This document shows, in pieces, positions 43,532-51,982 of a stretch of 52,397 bases of DNA; the first letter of the stretch is position 1; the number at the start of each line of letters is the position of its first letter. Under the pieces are notes generated by a model that made no database searches, had not been told where the DNA came from, and saw nothing but the letters and a program-made list of their open reading frames with translations. The stretch is taken from NCBI GenBank assembly GCA_002724245.1, contig PBOG01000064.1:80209-132605 (forward strand). Direction: 5' to 3'. The position numbers and the translations under genes are program-made. Source of the DNA: Planctomycetaceae bacterium (GTDB lineage: Bacteria; Planctomycetota; Planctomycetia; Pirellulales; Pirellulaceae).

Positions 43532-44815
43532 TCAGGGTACCGGTCCGGTGTCAGACTTGTTCCGCCAGACCTTCTCAACCAACTCGAGTGCCGACTTCCG
43601 GTCACGAATCCGATCTTCTAACTGCGCATCCCGCGCACGGGTCAGTAGATTCGAGTAGATCGGTCCCGGTGGAATACCCAGATCCGCCAGATCCGTTCCC
43701 GAAATCAGCGGGGGGGGGTTGAGTTGATCTGGATCTTGATCGAGTCTCTCCTGCGAGTACGAAATGGCTGCCTGCAACTCCGTACCGCCTCCTGCCACCC
43801 CCCTGGCGAAAACCATGAGTTCTTGAATCTGCGGATGTATCAACACCCGTTGCAGCTGCGGCCAGGGCGCAGCGTGCCCCTGAAGCACCAGCCCTGCATT
43901 CTGCAGCACCCACAAAACCGTCGCCGATTCCGCATTAGAGAGTCGCCAACGACGAGACAACGTCACCACGCTATCACCCAGGCGCGCTGAACGTATCGAT
44001 TCCCAAAGTAGAGCCGCCAGTGCAACTGAAAAACTTGGCGCCTGCAAGGCTTCCAACAGCCGCAGTATTTGCGGCCAACGCTCCGGTGGTTCACCTGGCA
44101 GCCGGGATTCCGGCAGAATCGCATCCAGTAATCCACACCGGCGCAACAAATCAGCAGCCCGAGCTCTGGTTGAGTGCACCAGCATACGTCGCATTTCCCC
44201 GGCCACTCGCTCGCCACTGACGGCACCTATCCGGGGTGCCCATTGGGTTACCGCAGCGGCAGTCTCTGCATCCAGTTCCGCTTCCAGCACGGCAGTGAAA
44301 CGAACTGCCCGCAGTAAACGCAAGTGATCTTCGGCAAATCTTGCCGCTGGGTCGCCAATCGCCCGAATGCGGCGTTGCCGCAGGTCGGCCTCTCCACCCA
44401 CATAGTCAATCACGCGATCATCGAGTGGATCGTAGAACATCCCGTTGATCGTAAAATCACGCCGTCTGGCATCTTCTTCCGGCGAGCTGAAAGTCACATG
44501 ATCCGGATGGCGACCGTCACTGTAGCCGTGGTCCGATCGGAAGGTTGCCACCTCGACTTGGCCCTCCACCTTGCGCCCCAGCACGGTGATCACGCCAAAT
44601 GCTGCCCCCAGTGCCAGTGTCCTCCGCTTCCCGAAAAGCGCGCGAATCTCGTCAGGCCGGGCCCCCGTCGCGACATCGTAATCGTGCGGCAACACCCCCA
44701 ACAAATGATCACGCACACAGCCTCCCGCCCAAAACGCCTGGTACCCCGTCTCGCGCAGACGCCTGACGACGTGGATCGCGAATTTTCTGGCCGCTGTCGG
44801 GTCACAATGGGTCAT
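43532..44815 (-). CDS. CCA-type tRNA nucleotidyltransferase / poly(A) polymerase
   Basis: A 427-residue class II nucleotidyltransferase. The head domain has FWAGGCVRDHLLGVLPHDYDVAT, with Gly31-Gly32 and the catalytic acids Asp45 and Asp47, then a flexible loop motif FRSDHGYSDGR and RRRDFTINGMFYD. Neck and body (EDHLRLLRAVRF, WAPRIGAVSGERVAGEMRRML) follow. The same fold serves CCA addition, A-addition or poly(A) synthesis, which I cannot separate from sequence; the single full-length protein suggests CCA addition or a poly(A) polymerase. ATG 44815 gives MTHCDPTAAR. The fae gene is divergent. The C terminus (about 350-427) is variable. Confidence 0.88.
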   Translation of the reverse strand: MTHCDPTAARKFAIHVVRRLRETGYQAFWAGGCVRDHLLGVLPHDYDVATGARPDEIRALFGKRRTLALGAAFGVITVLGRKVEGQVEVATFRSDHGYSDGRHPDHVTFSSPEEDARRRDFTINGMFYDPLDDRVIDYVGGEADLRQRRIRAIGDPAARFAEDHLRLLRAVRFTAVLEAELDAETAAAVTQWAPRIGAVSGERVAGEMRRMLVHSTRARAADLLRRCGLLDAILPESRLPGEPPERWPQILRLLEALQAPSFSVALAALLWESIRSARLGDSVVTLSRRWRLSNAESATVLWVLQNAGLVLQGHAAPWPQLQRVLIHPQIQELMVFARGVAGGGTELQAAISYSQERLDQDPDQLNPPPLISGTDLADLGIPPGPIYSNLLTRARDAQLEDRIRDRKSALELVEKVWRNKSDTGPVP

Positions 44816-45043
44816 GCCGACATCGTATCCGAAATTGCCCTCTCGCGCAGGACTCCGTACCCGCGGGAAAAGACGATCTGCAGATATTTGAAAACCAGAA
44901 CGCCCTCTTAGCAAAGCTACTGTGGCCAGGGGTGGTTGGTTTTTAAGACGGCGTGTGTTAATCTCGCGGCTTGGAACACAGCAAGTGCAGCCTCACCAGC
45001 CTGCAACTGCACCTTGATGGATGTCTTGAGATGGAGAACGAAC

Positions 45044-45547
45044 ATGTCGATGTACATTGGCGAAGCGTTGGACGGCGACGGTAATGAGATTGCTCATATC
45101 GATCTTTTGATTGGAAGTAAGGATGGCCCCGTGGGTACGGCGTTCGCCAACGCTTTGGCGCGTCAAAGCGAAGGCCACTCGAACCTGCTCGCCGTGGTAA
45201 CCCCCAACCTGGCGGTCAAGCCCGCCACGGTGATGATTACCAAGGTCACGATCAAAGGCGCCAAGCAGGCGGTGCAGATGTTTGGCCCCGCTCAGGCAGC
45301 TGTTGCCAAGGCGGTCGCCGAGTCAGTAGCCGAAGGCGTGATCCCCAAGGATCAATGCGAAGATCTGGTCATCGTATGCGGTGTATTCATCCACTGGGAA
45401 GCCAGCGACGATCGCAAGATTTACGATTACAACTTCTCTGCCACCAAGATGGCAATCGCCAACGCGATGGGTGGTAAACCAACCGCTGATGAAATGATCG
45501 CCGGCAAGGACCAGGCGCATCCGTTCCAAGGATTTGAGGCCAGCTAG
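45044..45547 (+). CDS. fae: Formaldehyde-activating enzyme
   Basis: A 167-residue Fae, which condenses formaldehyde with tetrahydromethanopterin to methylene-H4MPT in the cytoplasm. The N terminus MSMYIGEALDGDGNEIAHIDLLIG carries the catalytic His18 (His17 in Methylobacterium). Other conserved parts are GTAFANALARQSEGHSNLLAV, VTPNLAVKPATVMI, MFGPAQAAVAKAVA and GVFIHWEASDDRKIYDYN. Length matches the family. ATG 45044 has a GGAG ribosome site, and the longer open frame upstream is not coding. The strong terminator at 45633-45661 follows it. Confidence 0.96.
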   Translation: MSMYIGEALDGDGNEIAHIDLLIGSKDGPVGTAFANALARQSEGHSNLLAVVTPNLAVKPATVMITKVTIKGAKQAVQMFGPAQAAVAKAVAESVAEGVIPKDQCEDLVIVCGVFIHWEASDDRKIYDYNFSATKMAIANAMGGKPTADEMIAGKDQAHPFQGFEAS

Positions 45548-45632
45548 GTCGCTGCCGCGGGATTTCATCCGCAGTCACAAGACGTACGCCTCTAGCCCAC
45601 AGCTATCGTGCGTGCCGAACTTACAAACCCCT

Positions 45633-45661
45633 GCCCATTGCTTCGGCAATGGGCTTTTTTT
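45633..45661 (+). terminator. Strong intrinsic terminator after fae
   Basis: A 9-bp GC-rich stem (45633-45641 and 45646-45654) with an exceptionally stable TTCG loop is followed by seven T residues (45655-45661). It lies 17 bases before the mtdC start codon. Confidence 0.92.
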
Positions 45662-45678
45662 CTAGCTGCCAACGAACA

Positions 45679-46551
45679 ATGACCAAACCCCACCTGCTGA
45701 TCCAACTCGATCCCGACCCGCACGCCAGCGTATTCGATGCCGTCGTCGCCGCCGACAGTGGCGTCGACCACCTGCTGCAGTACCACGGTGTCCAGTCTGA
45801 ACAAGTTCAATCGCTGGTACACGGTGCGATTTTCACGCGTGGCCCAGCCGACCTGCATCAAACTGCGATCTTTGTCGGTGGCACCGACGTAACGGCGGGC
45901 GAAGCCATTCTGGATGCGGTCACCGCCAGTTTCTTTGGCCCCATGCGGGTTTCGGTGTTAATGGACTCTAACGGTGCCAACACCACCGCGGCGGCCGCGG
46001 TATTGGCAGCGGGAGAGCATCTCGCGCTCCGTGACGCACGTGCCGTAGTGCTGGCAGCGACCGGCCCGGTCGGGAGCCGCGTGGTACGTTTGTTGGCGCG
46101 GCAGGGCAGCCACGTGACCGTTGCCTCACGGCAACTGCCACGCGCCCAAGAAGTCTGTGATGACGTCGCCCAGCGTGTGGAGGGCGCCCAACTGTCTCCC
46201 TTGGCGACCTCGGTAGAAGGGGCAGTGGAAGAGTCCCTGGAGCAAGCCGATCTGTTGATTGCCGCTGGGGCCGCTGGGATCCAACTCGTGGAGCTGGACG
46301 CCTGGTCCCGTCAATCGCGGCTCCGGGTAGCGATTGATCTAAACGCCGTGCCACCGGCTGGTATTGAAGGTATCGATGCGACGGCCCGAAACGTGATGCT
46401 CAATCAGGTCGCTTGCTACGGTGCCATTGGTGTGGGGAACACCAAGATGAAAATCCATAAAGCGGCGTTGCAAAGCCTTTTCCAAGCCAATGACCAGGTG
46501 CTGAATGCCGAAGAGGTCTACGCCATCGGTCAAAACGTCCTGGGCTCCTGA
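45679..46551 (+). CDS. mtdC: Methylene-tetrahydromethanopterin dehydrogenase (MtdB/MtdC type)
   Basis: A 290-residue NAD(P)-dependent methylene-H4MPT dehydrogenase, the step between fae and mch. The N-terminal part has LLIQLDPDPHASVFDAVVA and FVGGTDVTAGE; the nucleotide-binding segment is VVLAATGPVGSRVVRLLARQG. The C terminus VACYGAIGVGNTKMKIHKAAL is typical. Planctomycete versions have been grouped as MtdC, distinct from proteobacterial MtdA/MtdB; I use mtdC on that ground only. ATG 45679 (MTKPHLLIQ) lacks a good ribosome site and follows the fae terminator closely, so its own promoter or read-through is needed. The following methyltransferase starts six bases later. Confidence 0.88.
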   Translation: MTKPHLLIQLDPDPHASVFDAVVAADSGVDHLLQYHGVQSEQVQSLVHGAIFTRGPADLHQTAIFVGGTDVTAGEAILDAVTASFFGPMRVSVLMDSNGANTTAAAAVLAAGEHLALRDARAVVLAATGPVGSRVVRLLARQGSHVTVASRQLPRAQEVCDDVAQRVEGAQLSPLATSVEGAVEESLEQADLLIAAGAAGIQLVELDAWSRQSRLRVAIDLNAVPPAGIEGIDATARNVMLNQVACYGAIGVGNTKMKIHKAALQSLFQANDQVLNAEEVYAIGQNVLGS

Positions 46552-46557
46552 ACCACA

Positions 46558-47316
46558 ATGCACGGCTACCGCTGGAACGCTGCCACTGCGGCAACAGGCT
46601 ACGATGAATCCGCCGCGGTCATTCACCCACGCTATCGAGAAATTCAGGACTGTATCCTCGCACAGTTACCCGCGCAACAGACAGCACGCTTTACGCTGCT
46701 CGACGCGGGAGGAGGCTCTGGTCGGCTGCTGGAACGGATCCTGAAACGGTATCCTGGTGCCCATGGCATTAACCTGGACCAGTCAGAGGCTTTTCTTTCG
46801 CTGGCAGAACGTCGACTCCACCCATTTCGTTCACGCGTTCTCTGTTGTCAGGCGCGACTTCAAGACAACTGGGAAACGACTCTCCTGGCACGTCCCCACT
46901 ACATCGTGAGCATGTCCGCCATTCACCACCTCGATCGCAGCGAAAAAGTAGCCTTCTATAAACGTTGCTTTAGCATGCTTGAATCCGAGGGAATATTCCT
47001 CAACGGAGATGAAGTAAGGCCGCCAGACGATCAGGACTACCTGGCGCGTCTTCATCACTGGGCCGCGCACATGCGGAAGGTGATCGCGACTGGTCAAATT
47101 CCCGCAGCGATGCAACCAACCCTTGAAGGCTGGATCCAGCGCAATGTGAACGACTTCGGCAGTCCCAAAACAAGTGGAGACGATTGCCACGAAACGACAG
47201 CGGAACAACTCCAGACCCTCAAGCAATGCGGCTTTACCGAGGTCAAACAGGTCTGGGCTGAAGAAATGTGGGCGGTCTTCGCGGGAATCAAACACGAAAC
47301 GCATGGGCACGTCTGA
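46558..47316 (+). CDS. SAM-dependent class I methyltransferase
   Basis: A 252-residue methyltransferase with SAM-binding motif I LLDAGGGSGRLLERIL (about 48-61), INLDQSEAF, and a post-II motif VSMSAIHHLDRSEK. The distal half (about 140-250) has ESEGIFLNGDEVRPP and an end tail HETHGHV. It starts six bases after mtdC, so it is in the same operon. Its substrate is unknown; context suggests a step in C1-cofactor (H4MPT/methanofuran) metabolism or a tailoring reaction. It ends 236 bases from the next gene, a stretch with nothing else I can recognise. Confidence 0.8.
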   Translation: MHGYRWNAATAATGYDESAAVIHPRYREIQDCILAQLPAQQTARFTLLDAGGGSGRLLERILKRYPGAHGINLDQSEAFLSLAERRLHPFRSRVLCCQARLQDNWETTLLARPHYIVSMSAIHHLDRSEKVAFYKRCFSMLESEGIFLNGDEVRPPDDQDYLARLHHWAAHMRKVIATGQIPAAMQPTLEGWIQRNVNDFGSPKTSGDDCHETTAEQLQTLKQCGFTEVKQVWAEEMWAVFAGIKHETHGHV

Positions 47317-47552
47317 CAAGCATCCCGCCGCGGACTCCCCCCCCAGAACCGCAACGGCTGTGCACAGGTGACTTCAAGAGCCGCCAGCCCACGCCAATAT
47401 TCCAGGATCCCCTGCCTCTGACAGGTCAACTGTGGCTCCCTGCTCCCCGGCGGCGTGCAAGCGGCAGAAACAGGGATGAATCCGCTGCGCAATGGCGCCG
47501 GGTCCCCTGCACATTTGCAGTGCGCATCTGGATCTGACGCAGCCTGATATTG

Positions 47553-47756
47553 TTAGTCTCGCAGCTGATCGTTGTAGGTAATCCGATCAGAAGGGTGCCA
47601 GAGGGGCAGGCCCCGGCGAACGCGTTCCGCCAAAATCGTCAGCTTCTCATCCGTTCCCGGCAGTGCATCAGTAGGATCGTAGTCATCGGAGGGCTGTTGG
47701 TCAGGTTCAAAATCCCAATTACCACTCTTGATTGCATCGAGCACTGAATTCAGCAC
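47553..47756 (-). CDS. Small conserved planctomycete protein
   Basis: A 67-residue protein without known function. The C-terminal half holds the recurrent planctomycete signature ALPGTDEKLTILAERVRRGL followed by PLWHPSDR, and the N-terminal half is acidic. The start is a GTG at 47756 preceded by GGAGTGA. It stands alone, convergent with the methyltransferase gene. I am confident it is real because of the shared signature, not because of any domain. Confidence 0.75.
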   Translation of the reverse strand: MLNSVLDAIKSGNWDFEPDQQPSDDYDPTDALPGTDEKLTILAERVRRGLPLWHPSDRITYNDQLRD

Positions 47757-47989
47757 GGTTCACTCCGGTCGGATGGTGTGCAAAAGAAATGGCAAGTCAG
47801 TCGTCGTTTGCTCACGCCAACGCACTGTCTGGCGGCAGCACTCCTGAGAGGTCAAAGCGTCTCACAGACGACAACCGAGCACTCAGTATCAGAGCGCCAA
47901 AGTGGACTGTCAAGCGTCGCACAACAAACGTGTGAACAAGTTATTCAGCCCCTATTGACTGTCATTTTTTTTACGCTATTTGCGCGGCG

Positions 47990-48733
47990 TTACGTGCTGC
48001 GTGGCGACACGTTTTCTATCGGTGCTACAACTTGTGGACGCTCAGCTGGACTTGCCATTTCTGCAATACGGCGTTTCAGCTGACGCACGCGTTCACCGTC
48101 GATCTGCGCGGTCCTTTCTGCTGCGCAGGCTGCACCACGGACGGCGACATAATCTGGTTGCAATGCCAAAGCTGCATCGTAAGCATTGCCTCGCAAAGAC
48201 CCTGCCAGAACCGTCATCAGGCGCTGACGCCGCGCCTGCAGAACCAGGTCTTGCAGCGTTCCATACCCCAGACTGGAAAACAGGTCACCTGCACTTTTCT
48301 GGTAGGTATCGACGAGCAATGCCGCGCAACCCGCTTCTACTGCAAAGCCCAGGACGTCATCAGGGGGTGGCGAGTTGGCCAAACGCCAATCTGCATAAGC
48401 GACCGCAACCCGATCTGTAGCGGGGTCAAGCTCCTGCATCCTCAGCATCCATTCCCGTTGCCATCCCAACCGTTGCTGGCAACCAGCCAGCCCGATTTTT
48501 GCGAAAGCAAATGGACGCGTCGGACGGGCCACGTGATCTTCCCACACCTCGCCCAGCGCAACGCTCACTGGCACGCGGTGATTCAGCGCATCGTAAACCT
48601 CGCACCACACCTTCGAGGTGGCTGCTCCCAACGACCCCAAGTGAGGCTCCTTGATGTCGATAATGTCCGCGCCACCTTGATACGCCAGGCGGGCTTCGAA
48701 CGCCGAGCGCACACTCACCAAGAGTCCTGTCAT
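47990..48733 (-). CDS. mfnB: (5-Formylfuran-3-yl)methyl phosphate synthase
   Basis: A 247-residue DUF556/UPF0264 protein, the enzyme that makes the furan precursor of methanofuran from two triose phosphates. A TIM-barrel is indicated. The Schiff-base Lys28 lies in ADIIDIKEPHLGSLG, with further conserved Lys79 in FAKIGL and Lys146 in DTYQKSAGDLF. The first codon overlaps the stop of the upstream membrane-protein gene (TAATG), so translation is coupled. The rest of the operon, a core methionine synthase and a membrane protein, is upstream. Methanofuran or a relative is required for the formyl-transfer step of the H4MPT pathway. Confidence 0.92.
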   Translation of the reverse strand: MTGLLVSVRSAFEARLAYQGGADIIDIKEPHLGSLGAATSKVWCEVYDALNHRVPVSVALGEVWEDHVARPTRPFAFAKIGLAGCQQRLGWQREWMLRMQELDPATDRVAVAYADWRLANSPPPDDVLGFAVEAGCAALLVDTYQKSAGDLFSSLGYGTLQDLVLQARRQRLMTVLAGSLRGNAYDAALALQPDYVAVRGAACAAERTAQIDGERVRQLKRRIAEMASPAERPQVVAPIENVSPRST

Positions 48734-49323
48734 TACTTTTCTCCCGCAGCGTCCCTCTTCGCAGCCCGGTGCACCTCGGCCAAACGGTGGTTCAGGTTTT
48801 TCACTAGCGTCGCGTCAATTGGCTCACACCATGCGCCACGGATCGTGATATATCCATCAGACCATTTGCCCAGATGTGCTTGCACCTGTACTTCCTTCCA
48901 GGGGTGCGACGATTCAGCTAGTCGAACGATCACATTCGCCGCGGTCGGTTCATCTTTGCCTGCCGAAAGGTGACTAGGCCCCTGGCCCAGAAAAAAACAC
49001 TCAACCAGGTCCACTGGAACGCGAAACGGCCGAGTTGGCGTGAGATACACAAGCAGCTCTCCCTGTTGGTACCCTAATCTGGGATGCTGCAACACGACCA
49101 GCAACCAGATTCCCCAGCAAAATGTCAGGCACGCTACGCCAACTGCCAGCGAAGTAACCACCGCTCCCGACGAGCGCATACCCAACCACACGGACAACAG
49201 CAATCCACTCGTCAGTAACAGCCACGCCGGGAGCATAGCAATCAAGAGAGCTCGTCGATTTGAAGCCAACCAAACTTCACGCATGACACCGCCACTTCGC
49301 TCCGGTTCCACCTTGTGAATCAT
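48733..49323 (-). CDS. Membrane protein with two helices and a soluble PH-like part
   Basis: A 196-residue protein of unknown function. Two adjacent hydrophobic helices (ALLIAMLPAWLLLTSGLLLSV and VVTSLAVGVACLTFCWGIWLLVV) are followed by a soluble beta-rich region (LGYQQGELLVYLTPTRPFRVPVDLVECFFLGQG in part). The beta-rich part resembles the bPH-type pattern, which is inference only. An alternative start at 49284 (MREVWLASN) would shorten it by 13 residues. It sits between the methionine-synthase-like gene (39 bases upstream) and mfnB (one-base overlap), so it is likely in that operon. Confidence 0.72.
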   Translation of the reverse strand: MIHKVEPERSGGVMREVWLASNRRALLIAMLPAWLLLTSGLLLSVWLGMRSSGAVVTSLAVGVACLTFCWGIWLLVVLQHPRLGYQQGELLVYLTPTRPFRVPVDLVECFFLGQGPSHLSAGKDEPTAANVIVRLAESSHPWKEVQVQAHLGKWSDGYITIRGAWCEPIDATLVKNLNHRLAEVHRAAKRDAAGEK

Positions 49324-49362
49324 CTGAGATCTGTCGTCCAGTACCGCCGTGGCACATCCGAG

Positions 49363-50388
49363 TTAGCTATCTCGCACACATTGAACACCTGCCACCAAAC
49401 TAGCCAGTTTTTTCCTTGCGGCCCAACGTGCTGTCTGCCCCAACCCGCAATCGGGTGCCAGCGCAAGTTTCTCTGCAGGCACATACTGCAGGCAGCGCCG
49501 CGTGCGCTCGACAACATCCTCAGGGGTTTCTATGTAATAACTCTTGACATCAATAATCCCCACCGCGACATCTTTGTCCCGGGCAATGGTCTCAATAATT
49601 TCCAGCTCCGCAAACTCTCGATTGGCCATTTCCACATGAATTTCGTCGACTGCGAGTTGCGTGAATTCCGGAAACAACGCCGTATAGGAACGCCGTCCCA
49701 CCGGATGGCCTTTGTAATTCCCAAAACAGAGGTGTGTCGAGAGACGGCAACGCCCCGCGACCGACTCAACCGTCCGATTAAAAATATCTACCAACCTGGG
49801 AACGTCCTCAGTCGCCCCGTAACAGCTCATGGATGGCTCGTCCACAGCCAGCTCTTGGCACCCCGCCTCGACCAGATGCTCCAGCTCGCGGCGGACAATT
49901 GGTAGCAGCGCTTCGGTCAGCGCATATCGATCCGGGTACTGTTGGTTGGCAATCAGCCGTCCACTCAAGGTGTAAGGGCCGGGAACGCTCGCTTTGAGCA
50001 CTGGGCCCGCTGGCGCCACTTTGCACAACCGCCGAAACTCCTCCACGGCACCCAACCCACGGGGCGCTGACAATTCAGCCAGTACCTCATGGCGACCACG
50101 CTGGTCGTGCGCCGGTGGTCCAAACCGCCTCGGAGGAGCCGCTTCCAGGCAAATCCCGTCCAGGTATCCATAGAACGAAAGATTAAAATCAAAACGTGAC
50201 TGTTCGCCATCTGTGATTACATCCAAACCGACAGCGCACTGGTCGTGAACTGCCGCGACAACTGCATCTTCACGTAGCTCCTCACGGTCGGCTTCGCCAA
50301 AACGATCCAACTGCGTGGTGGCACATTCAAGCCAACAAGGCATCGGATAACTGCCAATTACCGTCGTTCGTAATGGGTGAGGCTGCAT
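49363..50388 (-). CDS. Core-type cobalamin-independent methionine synthase
   Basis: A 341-residue protein equal to the C-terminal catalytic domain of MetE (full MetE is about 755 residues). It contains TTVIGSYPMPCW and LDVITDGEQSRFDFNLSF, and the zinc-ligand set His219-x-Cys221 in STHLCFGN, Glu253 in IHVEMANRE and Cys314 in ALAPDCGLGQTAR. The N-terminal tetrahydrofolate-binding half of MetE is absent, as in archaeal and bacterial core-MetE proteins. Core-MetE takes methyl groups from an alternative donor, such as a methylcorrinoid protein, rather than folyl-triglutamate. It heads the operon with mfnB. No corrinoid-protein gene is nearby. Confidence 0.88.
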   Translation of the reverse strand: MQPHPLRTTVIGSYPMPCWLECATTQLDRFGEADREELREDAVVAAVHDQCAVGLDVITDGEQSRFDFNLSFYGYLDGICLEAAPPRRFGPPAHDQRGRHEVLAELSAPRGLGAVEEFRRLCKVAPAGPVLKASVPGPYTLSGRLIANQQYPDRYALTEALLPIVRRELEHLVEAGCQELAVDEPSMSCYGATEDVPRLVDIFNRTVESVAGRCRLSTHLCFGNYKGHPVGRRSYTALFPEFTQLAVDEIHVEMANREFAELEIIETIARDKDVAVGIIDVKSYYIETPEDVVERTRRCLQYVPAEKLALAPDCGLGQTARWAARKKLASLVAGVQCVRDS

Positions 50389-50595
50389 GAGAATTCGATC
50401 CTGGGGCTATCGAACCGATTCTAGAGATCAACATCAGCCCGTGATCATGGACTGACAACTGTTCTTTTACCGTGCAGAGGCGGACCGTCAACCGGCAGCG
50501 ACCTCGGTGCCACGTGAACGAATCGATACGACGCGAAGTTTGGGCCGCGTCAGAGTCGCTACACAGAGCAGTCATGTGAGGCCAGACCAGGCCCC

Positions 50596-51657
50596 TCAAG
50601 GACGACGACCGCCCGTTGAAACTGGGGCAATTGTCGCGAATGCGCGAAACGCTGTGTTGGCACCGCCTTCCAGATCGGATTCAATCTGGATCTCCTCACT
50701 CACGCGTCCAAATTGCTCTTGTGCCTGAAAGGTCACACGAACCAGGTGCAACCGCTTCTTCTGGCTCGAATACGCGAAGGCAAATCCGTCGTGCGGGCAA
50801 TGGATCCGCTTGATTACAAAAGGTTCTTTTCCTCGCACGACTAACTTCGCGGACTTCATCGCGCGCGGTTCAAGATCACCTAGAAACAGTGTTCCGGGAC
50901 TGATCACCAGAGGAGACAGTACTTTTCCCTCGACGGACAAGGGAATACTACGTTGCTCACGATCGTTTGTCTCCAATATCACCGCATCACGGAGATAGCC
51001 AGATGGCGCGGATGGCTGAAGCTCAACCGCCAATTCATATGCAACTCTGCCCGAACGCCGCATAGTCTCGTGAATCGAAACTTTCAAACAGGGATTACCG
51101 GTGCGCACCTTGGTAATCTCCCAATCCTTCTTTCCCGCGTAGAGAATCTCCACAGCACGACGCGCTGAGGCTCCCTGCTCTACCTCGCCAAAATCGATCA
51201 ATCCTGGTTGCATTACAACATCGCCGCGGATAAAGCCAGTGACTTGCAGCTGAACCTCCGCCCGATAAGGCCGATCGATCAACACCGTAATTGTCGCCGA
51301 TCTGGCCCCAGAAAAGCTGCGTGTGTTGTAACTCGCCACGATCGCACCCTGCTCTAGTGACTTCAGTGTTTTGGTCGTGATCCGCGGAGTCGTGCATCCA
51401 CATGTCGTACGGACGCCGGCGATATGGACTTCTTCCTGGTAGGGATTCGTGAAGACAAAAGCAAACTCCGCTTTAGCACCGCGGGCCACGACTCCAAAAT
51501 CATGTGCATTGGTGACAAACATTTTTCGCGCCCACGACTGCCCGTAGGCAGAGGGTGCCAGACCGCCGAGCCAGACCAGGGCCACCAACGAAACGCAAGG
51601 TCCCACGGACCGGGTTACTGGCCCACCAGATAACACACTGCGAAATTTGCGGTACAT
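50596..51657 (-). CDS. DUF1573-containing secreted protein
   Basis: A 353-residue secreted protein. The signal peptide runs to about residue 38 (LVALVWLGGLAPSAYG). The mature part begins with the DUF1573-type unit NAHDFGVVARGAKAEFAFVFTN and TTCGCTTPRI with a Cys pair, followed by two to three Ig/ASH-like beta-sandwich units (GLIDFGEVEQGASARRAVEI; LFLGDLEPRAMKSAKLVVRG). Proteins of this type are abundant in planctomycetes and Bacteroidetes; function is unknown, possibly adhesion or structural in the envelope. ATG 51657 (MYRKFRS) places the signal at the N terminus; the frame stays open further upstream. Confidence 0.86.
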   Translation of the reverse strand: MYRKFRSVLSGGPVTRSVGPCVSLVALVWLGGLAPSAYGQSWARKMFVTNAHDFGVVARGAKAEFAFVFTNPYQEEVHIAGVRTTCGCTTPRITTKTLKSLEQGAIVASYNTRSFSGARSATITVLIDRPYRAEVQLQVTGFIRGDVVMQPGLIDFGEVEQGASARRAVEILYAGKKDWEITKVRTGNPCLKVSIHETMRRSGRVAYELAVELQPSAPSGYLRDAVILETNDREQRSIPLSVEGKVLSPLVISPGTLFLGDLEPRAMKSAKLVVRGKEPFVIKRIHCPHDGFAFAYSSQKKRLHLVRVTFQAQEQFGRVSEEIQIESDLEGGANTAFRAFATIAPVSTGGRRP

Positions 51658-51982
51658 GCGAATCCTGCGCACTTTAAGTGAATGACAGCGTGACATGCCA
51701 GGCCTCTCTGGCAAGCCGCTAGATTCCCAGGATCTTCTTTCGGCTGCACATCGCTTCGGGGCCACAACTTTTTGCTCGATCACCGCGAGTCGCTGGCCTT
51801 CAACTCAAAAACCGTTGATCGCAGTCCTGTCGGCTACCAGCACCGGGCTAGCACCAGGCTCTTCTGCAGTCGCTGAACCCGGCTCGTCAAATCGATTTCC
51901 CACTGGTCGTTTGCGACTGCGCCATTCTGGGCTAACATGTGGCACAGGCTTGTGCGTCCATTTCGCCGGTCAGGAGATTCTG
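51658..51982. other. Divergent intergenic region before the lipoprotein gene
   Basis: This 325-base region has a tandem 11-bp imperfect repeat (AGCACCGGGCT at 51839-51849, AGCACCAGGCT at 51850-51860) and the candidate promoter given separately. Nothing else is seen. Confidence 0.5.
51911..51938 (+). promoter_or_regulatory. Candidate sigma-70-type promoter for the lipoprotein gene
   Basis: TTGCGA (51911-51916) and TAACAT (51933-51938) with a 16-base spacer match the sigma-70 boxes at four of six positions each, and predict a 5' leader of about 38 bases. It is a pattern match only. Confidence 0.3.

Noticed and set aside
47700-47720. tRNA-like T-arm sequence GGTTCAAAATCCC
   Set aside because: It lies inside the small protein gene on the other strand, and no flanking arms or acceptor stem can be drawn.
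50389-50595. Possible cobalamin or SAM riboswitch upstream of the methionine-synthase-like gene
   Set aside because: I looked for conserved riboswitch cores in this leader and saw none.
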